In this document: one piece after another, positions 27,032 to 35,405 of the stretch
Numbering within the stretch: the first letter of the stretch is position 1
Layout of the letters: the number at the start of each line of letters is the position of its first letter
Source of the DNA: Akkermansia sp.
GTDB taxonomy: Bacteria; Verrucomicrobiota; Verrucomicrobiia; Verrucomicrobiales; Akkermansiaceae
Assembly (NCBI GenBank): GCA_030523775.1
Contig: JAUNHW010000004.1
Coordinates: 13,714 to 77,713 of the forward strand
DNA: 64,000 bases
Reading direction: 5' to 3'
Program-made: the position numbers and the translations under genes
Notes under the pieces: model-generated
Told to the model about the DNA's origin: nothing
Database searches by the model: none
What the model saw: the letters and a program-made list of their open reading frames with translations, nothing else

Positions 27032-28891
27032 ATGCCACTGCAAATAGCCGTACGTGAACAGAAGGCCAAATTCTACTCCGGCATCAGACTCCTCCTTGGT
27101 GTCATTGTCGTGGGTCTCGCCTTCTTCCAGCTCTTCATCACCTTCCGCGGTCTGGACCAGCCCGCTGCCATGGACCAGGCGCAGATCGCCCGCCAGATTG
27201 CACGCGGCGAGGGCGCAACATCCAAGATGATTCGCCCCATCGATGTGAGGGACATGGACAAGGTCAAGAGGAGGAAAGCGCTCAACTTCAACGCCTTCCC
27301 GGATACCAACTACGCCCCGCTCTACCCGCGCGTGCTCGCCACCGCACTCAAGATTACGGGGTACGACAAATTCGACAGCCACCGCATGGATGCCGAGCTC
27401 TCCAACGTGTACGGCGGGGACCGCGTGATAGCGTCCGTGAGCACCCTGTTCTTCCTCACCTCTCTGTTGCTGGCCTACCTGCTGTGCAAGAGCCTGTTCG
27501 ATGAGTTGATAGCCTGCACCACGGTGGCGTTTATGGGCTTGAGCGAGCTCATGCTGCAATATGCGGTGAGCGGGCTGGCGCAACCGCTCATGATGAGCCT
27601 GCTGCTCGGCTCCCTGCTGTGCCTGTCATCCTCCATACGCGCCAACAAGGCGGACAACGTGACCAAGTGCGCCATCTGGAGCACGCTTTCCATGCTGCTT
27701 GTGGCTGTGCTCTGCCTGTGCAACAACATGGGCATCTGGTGCGCCCTGGGCATGGTGCTCTACTGCGGCCTGTTCCTGAAACCCAAGGGGCTCCATGCGG
27801 CATACGGCGCCATCATCCTGGCCTTTGTGGTGCTGCTGCCGGCGCTCTCCATCTGCGCGCCCACGGGCGGTATACTGGATAAGTTCCTGCACTCGGTGTA
27901 CTTCGGTTTCGGGGGCGAGACGGGCAACCAGATGATGCGCAGCACGGCGGAGGCCAGCGTGAACTTCAACAACTCCAACTTCTTCCTGCGCCTCTTCGGC
28001 TACACCTTCGCGCAGTTCAACACGCTCTACACCAACATGGGGTCCATTGTGGTGACCCCGTTCTTCCTGCTGGCTCTCTTCAACCGCTTCAAGAGCGATG
28101 TGGTGGAGGGCGTGAAATGGTGCACCTTCTTCATGTGGCTGTTCTCCTGCCTGGGGCTGGCCCTCTTTGGCGAGACGGCTCCCCTGGGAGCCTCCCAGCT
28201 CACCATCCTGTTCGCCCCGGTGTTTGCGGCGTACGGCCTGGCCATGGTGTTCAACCTGCTGGCCCGCATGAACCTGGGCCAGAACCTGGCTTCCGTCCGC
28301 GCCCTCACCATCTTCGGCATGCTGGTGATTTCCTCCGGCCTCTTCCTGTTCCAGCTGCCCAAGCAGCTATACCTGGGCATCTGGACCAGCGCCCGCGGCC
28401 TGCCGCACTATCCGCCGTACTACCCGCCCAAGCTCAACGGCGACCTGTACGACATGACCAACAGCGAGGACCTCATTGTCACGGACCAGCCCTGGGCGGT
28501 GGCTTGGTATGCAGACCGCAAGGCATTGTGGCTGCCGCGCAGCGTGGATGAGTTCACCACGGTGCTGGAGCCCATTTTCGGCCGCGGCAACCAGAGGATA
28601 CAGGGCTTCCTGATCACGCCCACCTCGCACGCCATGCCGGCGGGCGGCGTGGCCGGCATCATCAACGACTCCGGGGATTTCGCCCCGCTGGCGCTGGAGG
28701 GCAAGCTGCTGCAGCTGGCACCCAAGCACAACATGGCCTTTGCGGACCTGTTCACCACGCATGCCAACGAGCAGACCACCACGCGCACGCTCGGCAGCAT
28801 CGTCTCCTCACAGGGGCAGTACCCCTACCGCAACTTCCTGCTGGGTGCGGATATCATCTACTACAGCCGCACCCCCAACAACAAGCGCTAA
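27032..28891 (+). CDS. Multi-spanning membrane protein, GT-C/GT39-like
   Basis: 619 residues. About ten membrane helices (first at 18-37) are followed by a soluble C-terminal region from about 450. The first extracytoplasmic loop has MDQAQIARQIARGEG, resembling the Asp-containing first loop of GT-C glycosyltransferases (PMT/ArnT family) that take polyprenyl-phosphate sugars. The late motif ASQLTILFAPVFAAYGLAMV fits the same type. I do not see a diagnostic signature for a specific enzyme. It is followed nine bases later by xseB. The leader (CACATACTACATACCACCACC) is purely A/C/T with no Shine-Dalgarno sequence. Confidence 0.6.
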   Translation: MPLQIAVREQKAKFYSGIRLLLGVIVVGLAFFQLFITFRGLDQPAAMDQAQIARQIARGEGATSKMIRPIDVRDMDKVKRRKALNFNAFPDTNYAPLYPRVLATALKITGYDKFDSHRMDAELSNVYGGDRVIASVSTLFFLTSLLLAYLLCKSLFDELIACTTVAFMGLSELMLQYAVSGLAQPLMMSLLLGSLLCLSSSIRANKADNVTKCAIWSTLSMLLVAVLCLCNNMGIWCALGMVLYCGLFLKPKGLHAAYGAIILAFVVLLPALSICAPTGGILDKFLHSVYFGFGGETGNQMMRSTAEASVNFNNSNFFLRLFGYTFAQFNTLYTNMGSIVVTPFFLLALFNRFKSDVVEGVKWCTFFMWLFSCLGLALFGETAPLGASQLTILFAPVFAAYGLAMVFNLLARMNLGQNLASVRALTIFGMLVISSGLFLFQLPKQLYLGIWTSARGLPHYPPYYPPKLNGDLYDMTNSEDLIVTDQPWAVAWYADRKALWLPRSVDEFTTVLEPIFGRGNQRIQGFLITPTSHAMPAGGVAGIINDSGDFAPLALEGKLLQLAPKHNMAFADLFTTHANEQTTTRTLGSIVSSQGQYPYRNFLLGADIIYYSRTPNNKR

Positions 28892-28900
28892 CCCAGATCC

Positions 28901-29170
28901 ATGGCAGCCAAGGCCAACAAGAAGGACCTCAGCTTTGAGGAAGCCGCCGCGCGGTTGGAGGAAATCGTCTCCCTCATGGACGATCCCGCCACCGGGATGG
29001 AGCAGATGATTGCCTTGGCGGAGGAGGGGCTCATGCTCCTGCGCAGGGGCAAGGGGATGCTGGCGGAGGCGGAGCTCAAGATCCAGAAGCTGGAGGCTCC
29101 GGAAGAGTGTGCGCCGGAGCCGCCGGACAACCGGGACGACGATACCGCCAATGGATTCTCCCTGCAATAG
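28901..29170 (+). CDS. xseB: Exodeoxyribonuclease VII small subunit
   Basis: 89 residues. LSFEEAAARLEEIVSLMDDPATGMEQMIALAEEGLMLLRRGKGMLAEAELKIQKL is the complete XseB fold of two helices; the C-terminal 20 residues are acidic and unconserved. XseB binds XseA to form the nuclease that degrades single-stranded DNA to oligonucleotides. The end overlaps the dxs start by 20 bases, a xseB-dxs linkage seen in many bacteria. xseA is not in the window. Confidence 0.92.
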   Translation: MAAKANKKDLSFEEAAARLEEIVSLMDDPATGMEQMIALAEEGLMLLRRGKGMLAEAELKIQKLEAPEECAPEPPDNRDDDTANGFSLQ

Positions 29171-31043
29171 CCTGCCGCCCCTGTTGGCAAGCATCCATTC
29201 CCCGCAGGACGTCAAGGCGCTCCGCGCGGACCAGCTGCCCCAACTGGCGGAAGAGGTGCGCGCCACGTTGATTGAAACCCTGTCTCACACGGGCGGTCAC
29301 CTGGCGCCCAACCTGGGCGTGGTGGAGCTGAGCATCGCCCTGCACCGTGTGTTCAACACGCCGCAGGACAAGATACTGTTTGACGTCTCCCACCAGAGCT
29401 ACGTGCACAAGCTGCTCACCGGGCGGGCGGAGAGGTTCCACACCATTCGCCAGGCAGGCGGGCTGAGCGGTTTTACCAAGCGTTGCGAATCCGAGCACGA
29501 TGCCTACGGTGCGGGCCACGCCGGCACGGCGCTTTCCGCGGGGTTGGGTATGGCCGCCGCGCGCGATCTGGCGGGGGAGGACTACCATGTGGTTTCCGTG
29601 GTGGGCGACGGTTCGTTCGGTTGCGGCACCACGCTGGAGGGTATCAACAACCTTTCCACCACCACAAGGAGGTTCATCCTCATCCTCAACGACAACGAGT
29701 GGAGCATCGACAAGAATGTGGGCGCCCTCTCGCGCTATTTCAGCCACCTGCAGCAGACGGATACCTACGAGTGGCTGCGCGGGCGGGCCAAGACCATCAT
29801 CGAGAAGCTGGCCGGCACCTCTGCCCAGAAGCAGGTCACCAGGCTGGTGCATGCCGCCCACGGATTCATCACCCCGCTGAGCTTCTTCCAGGAGCTGGGG
29901 CTCACCTACTACGGACCCATTGATGGCCACGACGAGCAGAAGCTGGAGAAAATCCTGCGCATCGTGGCGCGGCAGGATACACCGGTCATCCTCCACGTCA
30001 TCACGGAGAAGGGGCACGGCTACGAGCCCGCCCTCAACAACCCCAGCAAGTTCCACGGCATCGGCAGGTACAATGTGGAGGACGGCAGCACCGCCAAGGG
30101 AACCACCATCACCTACTCGGAGGCTTTCGGCGCCACCCTCACCCGCATGGCGGAAGAGGACCCCGCCATTACCGCCATCACCGCCGCCATGCCCGGCGGA
30201 ACGGGGCTGTCCCCCTTCCGCGAGCGTTTCCCCAAACGCTTTTTCGACACCGGTATCGCGGAGGAGCACGCCGCCATCTTCGCATGCGGGTTGGCCAGCC
30301 AGGGGCTCAAGCCCTATCTGGCCGTGTATTCCACTTTCATGCAGCGCTGCGTGGATATGATTGAGCATGACGCCGCGCTGCAAAAGCTGCCCGTGCGCTT
30401 CTGCATGGACCGCGCGGGGCTCTCTCCGGATGATGGTCCCACGCACCACGGCCTGTTCGACATAGCGATGCTGCGCAGCATCCCGGACCTGGTGTTCATG
30501 CAGCCGGCGGACGAGGCGGAGCTGGCGGCCATGCTGGCCACCATGAACGGCATCAACGACCGCCCCAGCGCCATCCGCTACCCGCGCGGCAGCGCGGAGG
30601 GCGTGCCCATGCCCGCCGCTGCCGCACCCCTGCCTGTGGGCAAGGCGGAAATCCGCCGCAGCGGGAGCGGGATATGCCTGCTGGCCCTCGGCAACATGAA
30701 CAGCGTGGCGGCACAGGTGGCGGACCTGCTGCAGCGGCAGGGCGTTTCCTGCACGCATGTGAACGCGCGTTTCATCTGCCCGTTGGACGAAGATTGCATC
30801 ATGCAGGCGGCGGCAAGCCACCGGCTGCTGGTTACGCTGGAGGACCACGTGGTTTCCGGCGGCTTCGGCTCCGCGGTGCTGGAGCTTCTCAACACCCGCC
30901 GTTGCGCCACCCCGCTGCTGCGCATCGGCTGGCCGGATTCCTTCATTGAACACGGTTCCCAGCAATACCTGCGGGAAAAGTACGGGCTCACCCCGCAAGC
31001 CATTGCGGAAGACATTCTTAACCACCCCCAGATAACATCATGA
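29151..31043 (+). CDS. dxs: 1-deoxy-D-xylulose-5-phosphate synthase
   Basis: 630 residues from the ATG at 29151. It condenses pyruvate and glyceraldehyde-3-phosphate with thiamine diphosphate, the first step of the MEP isoprenoid pathway. Features: HTGGHLAPNLGVVELSIALH (substrate His region), the ThDP/Mg2+ motif GDGSFGCGTTLEGINN, NDNEWSIDKNVGALS, GPIDGHD, and in the transketolase-like half DTGIAEEHAAIFACGLA with the catalytic Glu and DRAGLSPDDGPTHHGLFD. Both ends overlap neighbouring genes (xseB by 20 bases, the TPR gene by four). Confidence 0.97.
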   Translation: MDSPCNSLPPLLASIHSPQDVKALRADQLPQLAEEVRATLIETLSHTGGHLAPNLGVVELSIALHRVFNTPQDKILFDVSHQSYVHKLLTGRAERFHTIRQAGGLSGFTKRCESEHDAYGAGHAGTALSAGLGMAAARDLAGEDYHVVSVVGDGSFGCGTTLEGINNLSTTTRRFILILNDNEWSIDKNVGALSRYFSHLQQTDTYEWLRGRAKTIIEKLAGTSAQKQVTRLVHAAHGFITPLSFFQELGLTYYGPIDGHDEQKLEKILRIVARQDTPVILHVITEKGHGYEPALNNPSKFHGIGRYNVEDGSTAKGTTITYSEAFGATLTRMAEEDPAITAITAAMPGGTGLSPFRERFPKRFFDTGIAEEHAAIFACGLASQGLKPYLAVYSTFMQRCVDMIEHDAALQKLPVRFCMDRAGLSPDDGPTHHGLFDIAMLRSIPDLVFMQPADEAELAAMLATMNGINDRPSAIRYPRGSAEGVPMPAAAAPLPVGKAEIRRSGSGICLLALGNMNSVAAQVADLLQRQGVSCTHVNARFICPLDEDCIMQAAASHRLLVTLEDHVVSGGFGSAVLELLNTRRCATPLLRIGWPDSFIEHGSQQYLREKYGLTPQAIAEDILNHPQITS

Positions 31044-31855
31044 AGAAACAGACCGTCACCACCATTTGCGCCCTGCTTGCGCTGCTTCCATCTGCCCCGG
31101 CCCAAACGGCGGGGAATTCTGCCGTTCCCCAGGGCGCCCCGCAGCAGCAGATGAAAACCGACAACCTGCCTGCCTGGCTGGTGGAATTCTCCAACCTGCC
31201 CAGACAGGACAGGGAGAAGTATCTGCAGGGCTTCGGCCGTGCCAAGCAGTTCTTCCAGAAGGGGGATTGGCACGCCTGCATTTTGGAGATCACCAACTGC
31301 GAAATCATTTTCAACCAGAACCCCAATTCCTGGAACCTGCGCCTCAGCTGCATGATTGAGCTTAAGGACCTGGAGCATGCAGACGAGTATCTGGAGAAGG
31401 TCAGGAAGGCCATCCCGAACGATCCCGTCACCCTGCTCAACATCGCCAACCTGCATTTGGTGCGCGGTGAATACCAGCAGTGCATCACGGAGATGAACAA
31501 CATTATCCGCACCCTGCCGTACGATACGGATGGTGAGCTGGTGAACATCATGCGTTTCCGCATTATGCTCAGCCACCTCATGCTCGGCAACGAGAGCCAG
31601 GCGGAGGCTATCCTCCAGGGGCTCACCGCGCTGGACGACACCCCGCTCTTCTACTACGGCCACGCCGCTCTCAACATCTACCACGGCAAGCGCCAGGAGG
31701 CTATGTTGGATGTCAATTCCGCCAACAACATCTTTGCCAAGAACCAGGCCACCATCCCCTACCAGCGCGGTATCACCGCCTCCGGGCTTATCGACAAGTA
31801 CCTGCCGGAGGTCAACAAGGAGAAGAACGCCGCCAAGGCTGCCGAAAAGAAGTAA
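31040..31855 (+). CDS. Secreted TPR-repeat protein
   Basis: 271 residues with a signal peptide (about 1-22, KKQTVTTICALLALLPSAPAQ). The rest is helical with tetratricopeptide-like units, for example RAKQFFQKGDWHACILEITNCEIIFNQNP and NIANLHLVRGEYQQCITEMNNIIRTLP, probably a periplasmic protein-interaction scaffold. The end is Lys/Ala-rich. It is translationally coupled to dxs (ATGA overlap) and followed immediately by recO (the stop TAA directly abuts its ATG). Function unknown. Confidence 0.82.
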   Translation: MKKQTVTTICALLALLPSAPAQTAGNSAVPQGAPQQQMKTDNLPAWLVEFSNLPRQDREKYLQGFGRAKQFFQKGDWHACILEITNCEIIFNQNPNSWNLRLSCMIELKDLEHADEYLEKVRKAIPNDPVTLLNIANLHLVRGEYQQCITEMNNIIRTLPYDTDGELVNIMRFRIMLSHLMLGNESQAEAILQGLTALDDTPLFYYGHAALNIYHGKRQEAMLDVNSANNIFAKNQATIPYQRGITASGLIDKYLPEVNKEKNAAKAAEKK

Positions 31856-32392
31856 ATGGAGAAGGACACCGGCACGATACTCCGCCAGCTGCCGCTGGGC
31901 GAGAACGGGCTGATTGTCTGCTGGTGCACGCGGAACCACGGTATGCTGCGCACGGCGGCGCGTTCCGCGCGCAAGCCCGGCGGCGAGCTGAGCGGCCGGC
32001 TGGACCTTTTCCACGAGTGCGAGCTGCTGTTTGATTTGTCGGCCACCGGTGATTTGCACCCGCTCAAGAACGCGGCTCTCTTGGATGCGCGGCTGCCGCT
32101 GCGGCAGGACCTCGCCAAACTTCGTCTGGCGGGCTACATGGCGCAGTTGATGCTGGCCACGGTGGAGGCGGGGGAGGGGGATGCAGAGTGGCACCGCCTT
32201 GTTTCCGGCGCGCTGGACTACCTGGCCGCCAATCCTCCGCGGGAGGCCATTCTCACCCATTTTGAAAAGCGCCTGGCCACCCTGCACGGCATCTACAGTC
32301 CGCAAGTGCCGGCGCACACCACCCTGCTGCGCCATTTCCACCGACTGCCCGCAGGTAGGAATGAGCTGGTTGACCTGCTGCGCCGCAGTTAG
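31856..32392 (+). CDS. recO: DNA repair protein RecO, short form
   Basis: 178 residues, about 60 shorter than usual RecO. The N-terminal OB-like domain is recognisable (GTILRQLPLGENGLIVCWCTRNHGMLRTAARSAR with the typical G-R-L-D-LFHECELLF continuation), followed by the helical part (AKLRLAGYMAQLMLATVEAGE). The zinc-finger CxxC motifs found in many RecO C-terminal domains are absent. RecO loads RecA on SSB-coated DNA with RecR. The gene abuts the TPR gene and is the last of the run that starts near 27032. Confidence 0.78.
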   Translation: MEKDTGTILRQLPLGENGLIVCWCTRNHGMLRTAARSARKPGGELSGRLDLFHECELLFDLSATGDLHPLKNAALLDARLPLRQDLAKLRLAGYMAQLMLATVEAGEGDAEWHRLVSGALDYLAANPPREAILTHFEKRLATLHGIYSPQVPAHTTLLRHFHRLPAGRNELVDLLRRS

Positions 32393-32444
32393 CACGCCCC
32401 CTCCCGCGTGATGTGTCGGCTGGTGTCGGCAGCATTCGTTGCAA

Positions 32445-32478
32445 TATTCCCAATAGGGAATAATTGATGCCTATTCCC
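32445..32478. repeat. TATTCCC palindrome and third copy at the hipA 3' end
   Basis: TATTCCC-AATA-GGGAATA (32445-32462) is a perfect 7-bp palindrome just beyond the hipA stop; another TATTCCC (32472-32478) overlaps the last hipA codons. The same GGGAATATT motif covers the -10 region of hipB at 33941-33949, suggesting HipB-binding sites at both ends of the operon. Confidence 0.5.
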
Positions 32479-33706
32479 TGTTTGAATGTTCCAACACTTT
32501 TTCCGTGCGGTATTGGATGTGCTCGCGCAGTCTTGATGCCACGGAGTCGGATATTCCGGCTTCCCCGGCGTGCTGTTCTGCAAGGGGGAGTGCCGCTAGC
32601 ACGGCGTGCCCCATGGACTCCACCGCCTTGAAAACGGCTGCCGGGGGGAGCGTGATGTCGGTTGCAAATTTTTCCCAACGGCGGTGTGAGACATGCTGCG
32701 ACCACATTTGCCCGCCGATTTTCATGGCGAGTTTCTTTTGCAGCATGCGGCCGTAGAAGGTGGTGCTGAGCAGGTCGTAGAATGGGGCGAGCGTTAGTTT
32801 GGCTCCCCTGCGGAGCATGGAGATGTTTTTGGCGTGGGCGTCGTTGTTGCCGATGCAGAGATTGAATGCCGTCCATTGCGCTAGGGTCAGTAGATCGCGT
32901 CCCTTTTGCATGGAATGGGCGCTGATGAGTGCTGCACAGTCGGCCAGCGAGGGCCCTCCATCGCTTTCGTATTTGAGCCCGGAGACGATGCCGCTGAGCT
33001 GGCAGAAGTCTTCCTGCGGCAGGCGGCGGGGGTGGAATCCCGAGCCTTCGCGGTCATAGCGCCCTACCACCAGCGCGTCCATTCCCGGCAGGTGGTGGAT
33101 GTGTACCGGGGCGGTGGGGAGTCCGGCGAGCTGTGCCAGTCGCATGCAGAAGAATTCGTTCTCCACCGAATGGGGAAAGGCTTGCATGGGAGGCTTGACA
33201 ATGCAGTTGCTCGCCGCTCCGTTCAGGGGCAGGTGGAATGTGGTGTCTGTGAGCAGCAGGGGCAGCTTGTCCTGCGCTCCGGCTAGGGAGAGGCTGGTGC
33301 TGCGCTGCTGTGTGGCCATGGGGTTGGCGGGCAGGCTTTTCAGGAGGTCGCGCAGTTTGGTGGGGGATATGGCGCGGTATTCCCCTGCGCGGTGCGGGCC
33401 GCCAAGTGAGAAGGCGCCGGCGCAGTCGCGGCCTATCCGGCTGAGCATGCCCAGTATGTTGTCCACGCCTACGTTCAGGCTGCGTGCCAGTGTGGCGCGC
33501 ACGGTGTGCTCCGGCAGCATGTTCTCGAAGAATGCGCGCACGGTGTCGCCGGTGTGTCGGCACTGTGCGCGGGGGAGGGTTACGGAGATGTCAAAGCCGT
33601 CCTGGACCCAGGTTTCATGGTAGGTCAGTTCGTAGAGGCCTGCGTTGTTGCGCGCCAGCTCGCCCACGAGTCTCCCTTCGTAGTAGATGGGCAATCCGGT
33701 TTTCAT
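32471..33706 (-). CDS. hipA: HipA-type serine/threonine kinase toxin
   Basis: 411 residues. The N-terminal Couple_hipA domain (1-100; LYELTYHETWVQDGFDISVTLP) precedes the kinase. Visible motifs: the nucleotide loop SLAGAQDKLPL (140-150), catalytic Asp289 in IGNNDAHAKN (E. coli Asp309) and metal-binding Asp311 in APFYDLLST (E. coli Asp332). All key kinase residues are present, so the toxin should be active. HipA kinases phosphorylate aminoacyl-tRNA synthetases such as GltX and induce persistence. The start overlaps the hipB stop (ATGA), the classic hipBA arrangement. Confidence 0.92.
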   Translation of the reverse strand: MKTGLPIYYEGRLVGELARNNAGLYELTYHETWVQDGFDISVTLPRAQCRHTGDTVRAFFENMLPEHTVRATLARSLNVGVDNILGMLSRIGRDCAGAFSLGGPHRAGEYRAISPTKLRDLLKSLPANPMATQQRSTSLSLAGAQDKLPLLLTDTTFHLPLNGAASNCIVKPPMQAFPHSVENEFFCMRLAQLAGLPTAPVHIHHLPGMDALVVGRYDREGSGFHPRRLPQEDFCQLSGIVSGLKYESDGGPSLADCAALISAHSMQKGRDLLTLAQWTAFNLCIGNNDAHAKNISMLRRGAKLTLAPFYDLLSTTFYGRMLQKKLAMKIGGQMWSQHVSHRRWEKFATDITLPPAAVFKAVESMGHAVLAALPLAEQHAGEAGISDSVASRLREHIQYRTEKVLEHSNRE

Positions 33707-33933
33707 GTCAGGTCTCCTTCCTCGCTGCCGCGTACGTTCATCACCAGGCCGAGCATCTGCATGAGACGGAAGGTTGCGGCTATGCTCACGCCGCGCTGTC
33801 CGCGCTCCAGTTCGCTGAGCAGGCGCGGACTGCAGGGCACCACGGATGCCAGTTCGGCTATCGTCATTCCCACAGCCTTGCGACGCGCCCGGATGGCTCG
33901 GCCGAGTTCTGTCTCGTTGTTTACATCAATCAT
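33703..33933 (-). CDS. hipB: HipB-type antitoxin, XRE family
   Basis: 76 residues from the ATG at 33933. A Cro/cI-type helix-turn-helix (GRAIRARRKAVGMTIAELASVVPCSPRLLSELERGQRGVS) makes up most of the protein. It should bind HipA and repress the operon. It closely resembles the orphan repressor at 13764-13994. The ATG at 33933 is preferred over two upstream in-frame starts because conservation with the paralogue begins here and the -35/-10 pair lies between. Confidence 0.9.
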   Translation of the reverse strand: MIDVNNETELGRAIRARRKAVGMTIAELASVVPCSPRLLSELERGQRGVSIAATFRLMQMLGLVMNVRGSEEGDLT

Positions 33934-33945
33934 ACGGATTGGGAA

Positions 33946-33974
33946 TATTTTGCGGAAATGCGCCCCCAAGTCAA
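33946..33974 (-). promoter_or_regulatory. hipBA promoter with overlapping AATATTCCC motif
   Basis: TTGACT (33969-33974), 17-base spacer, AAAATA (33946-33951) on the minus strand, running directly into TTCCC (AATATTCCC occupies 33941-33949). Same layout as the promoter of the orphan HipB-like gene near 14010. Confidence 0.55.
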
Positions 33975-34106
33975 GCGTTTTTTCCTTTTTCGGATTATTT
34001 TCCCACATGTATCCCTTTGATTTGTGTGTGTGCCAATTCAGCTCCATGCCTGCCATACGCAAAACAGTCCGCAGGTGCCGGCGCTCACCACTCTGCTGCG
34101 CCGGGC

Positions 34107-35285
34107 CTAGTTTCCCCTGCCATTCGTCGCGGTTTCCAGCAGGGCCACCAGGGCATCGTCCTTGTCAAGCTTGAGCGCCGCTTGCAGAGGAGTCCAGTAG
34201 CAGTCATCCCGGGCATGGGGATTGGCTCCGTGTTGCAGGAGCAGGCGGGCCACGGGCGCGCTTTCGGCATGGAAAAGGGCGGTCCACGCGTCTGCATCCG
34301 CCACCTCGGTGTCGGCGCCGTGCTCCAGCAGGAAGCGCACCATATCCGCATTGTCCTCCTTCGCGGCAACCATGAGGGCCGTGCAGCCGCCCTCGTATGG
34401 AACGGCGTTGATATCCACGCCGTGGCGCAGCATGAGCTCCACCATGGGCAGGTTCCCCATCTCCACGGCAAAGGCAAGCGGAACCTGCCTCAACGAGGTC
34501 GGAGCAACGGGATTCGCGCCACGCTGCAAGAGGCACTCGGCGGCTTGCATGCTGTTGTGGCAGATGGCGGTTTCCAAGGGAGTGCAGTCATCTTCGTCGC
34601 GAGCCTCAACCGAGATACCGCGGTCCAGCAGCCATTCGCACATGTCAACATGCTCGCCGCGCACGGCGGCATGCAGGGCGGCGGGGCAATCCTTCACGCA
34701 CACCCCGGCCTGCTCCAGCAGGGCTGCCGCCTCCAGCCGCCCGAAGAGGGCGGCCCACTCCAGAGGAGCCATTCCCTCGGCATCCGTCTCCGCGGGGTCT
34801 TCTCCCGCTTCCAGCAGGGATTGCACCTCATCCATCCGATTGCGCACAATCGCGTAGCTGAGCGGCGGCAGCTCATCCGGCGGCATGGCGCCCAGCCCGG
34901 CAATCAGCTCCACCGTCTCCGCGTTTCCGGAGAGGCAGGCCGCGTACAGCAGACACCGCGCATCATCCTTGAAGAAGTCGAACTCCGCCCCGGATTCCAG
35001 CAAAAGGCGCACAACGGCGGCATGGCCGTAGCCCACCGCCTTGGTCAGCGGCGTTTCCCGCAGATACAGGTTCTCTCCCGTATCCCTCACGGCGTTCACA
35101 TTCGAACCCGCCTGAATGAGCAGCCGCACCGTCTCTGTATCGTCATACTGGCAGGCACCCATCAGGGCCGTTTCCCCGTACGGCGAAACAGCCTTGGCAT
35201 CCGCCCTGGCATCTAGCAGGCATTGCACTCTCACGCGGTCGCCGCGGTAGGCTGCCTCCAGCAATTCCTCGTCAAGAGTCCCCAT
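34107..35285 (-). CDS. Ankyrin-repeat protein
   Basis: 392 residues from the ATG at 35285, a start supported by a promoter whose -10 box ends six bases upstream. It consists almost entirely of about eleven ankyrin repeats of 33 residues (for example GETALMGACQYDDTETVRLLI, ALMVAAKEDNADMVRFLLEHGADTEVAD). No signal peptide or membrane helix from this start, so cytoplasmic. Ankyrin arrays mediate protein contacts and say nothing about the partner. It lies beside hipBA without overlap and has its own promoter. Confidence 0.9.
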   Translation of the reverse strand: MGTLDEELLEAAYRGDRVRVQCLLDARADAKAVSPYGETALMGACQYDDTETVRLLIQAGSNVNAVRDTGENLYLRETPLTKAVGYGHAAVVRLLLESGAEFDFFKDDARCLLYAACLSGNAETVELIAGLGAMPPDELPPLSYAIVRNRMDEVQSLLEAGEDPAETDAEGMAPLEWAALFGRLEAAALLEQAGVCVKDCPAALHAAVRGEHVDMCEWLLDRGISVEARDEDDCTPLETAICHNSMQAAECLLQRGANPVAPTSLRQVPLAFAVEMGNLPMVELMLRHGVDINAVPYEGGCTALMVAAKEDNADMVRFLLEHGADTEVADADAWTALFHAESAPVARLLLQHGANPHARDDCYWTPLQAALKLDKDDALVALLETATNGRGN

Positions 35286-35291
35286 GCCGCC

Positions 35292-35320
35292 AGAATATTC
35301 CATGCGGCGGCGTCTTGCAA
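35292..35320 (-). promoter_or_regulatory. Promoter of the ankyrin gene (leaderless)
   Basis: TTGCAA (35315-35320), 17-base spacer, TATTCT (35292-35297) on the minus strand; six bases to the ATG at 35285. Confidence 0.65.
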
Positions 35321-35342
35321 GGGAAAAAGCCACGAAATGAGC

Positions 35343-35372
35343 TTGCAACCGCGCGGCGGCGGGGGGATAATG
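35343..35372 (+). promoter_or_regulatory. Promoter of the DUF362-lar operon
   Basis: TTGCAA (35343-35348), 18-base spacer, ATAATG (35367-35372; TAATGT one base on is the alternative). The leader of about 27 bases ends CCATGATACC; no Shine-Dalgarno sequence. Confidence 0.5.
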
Positions 35373-35405
35373 TAGCCGTCTTTCAGAATTTCACCCCATG
35401 ATACC

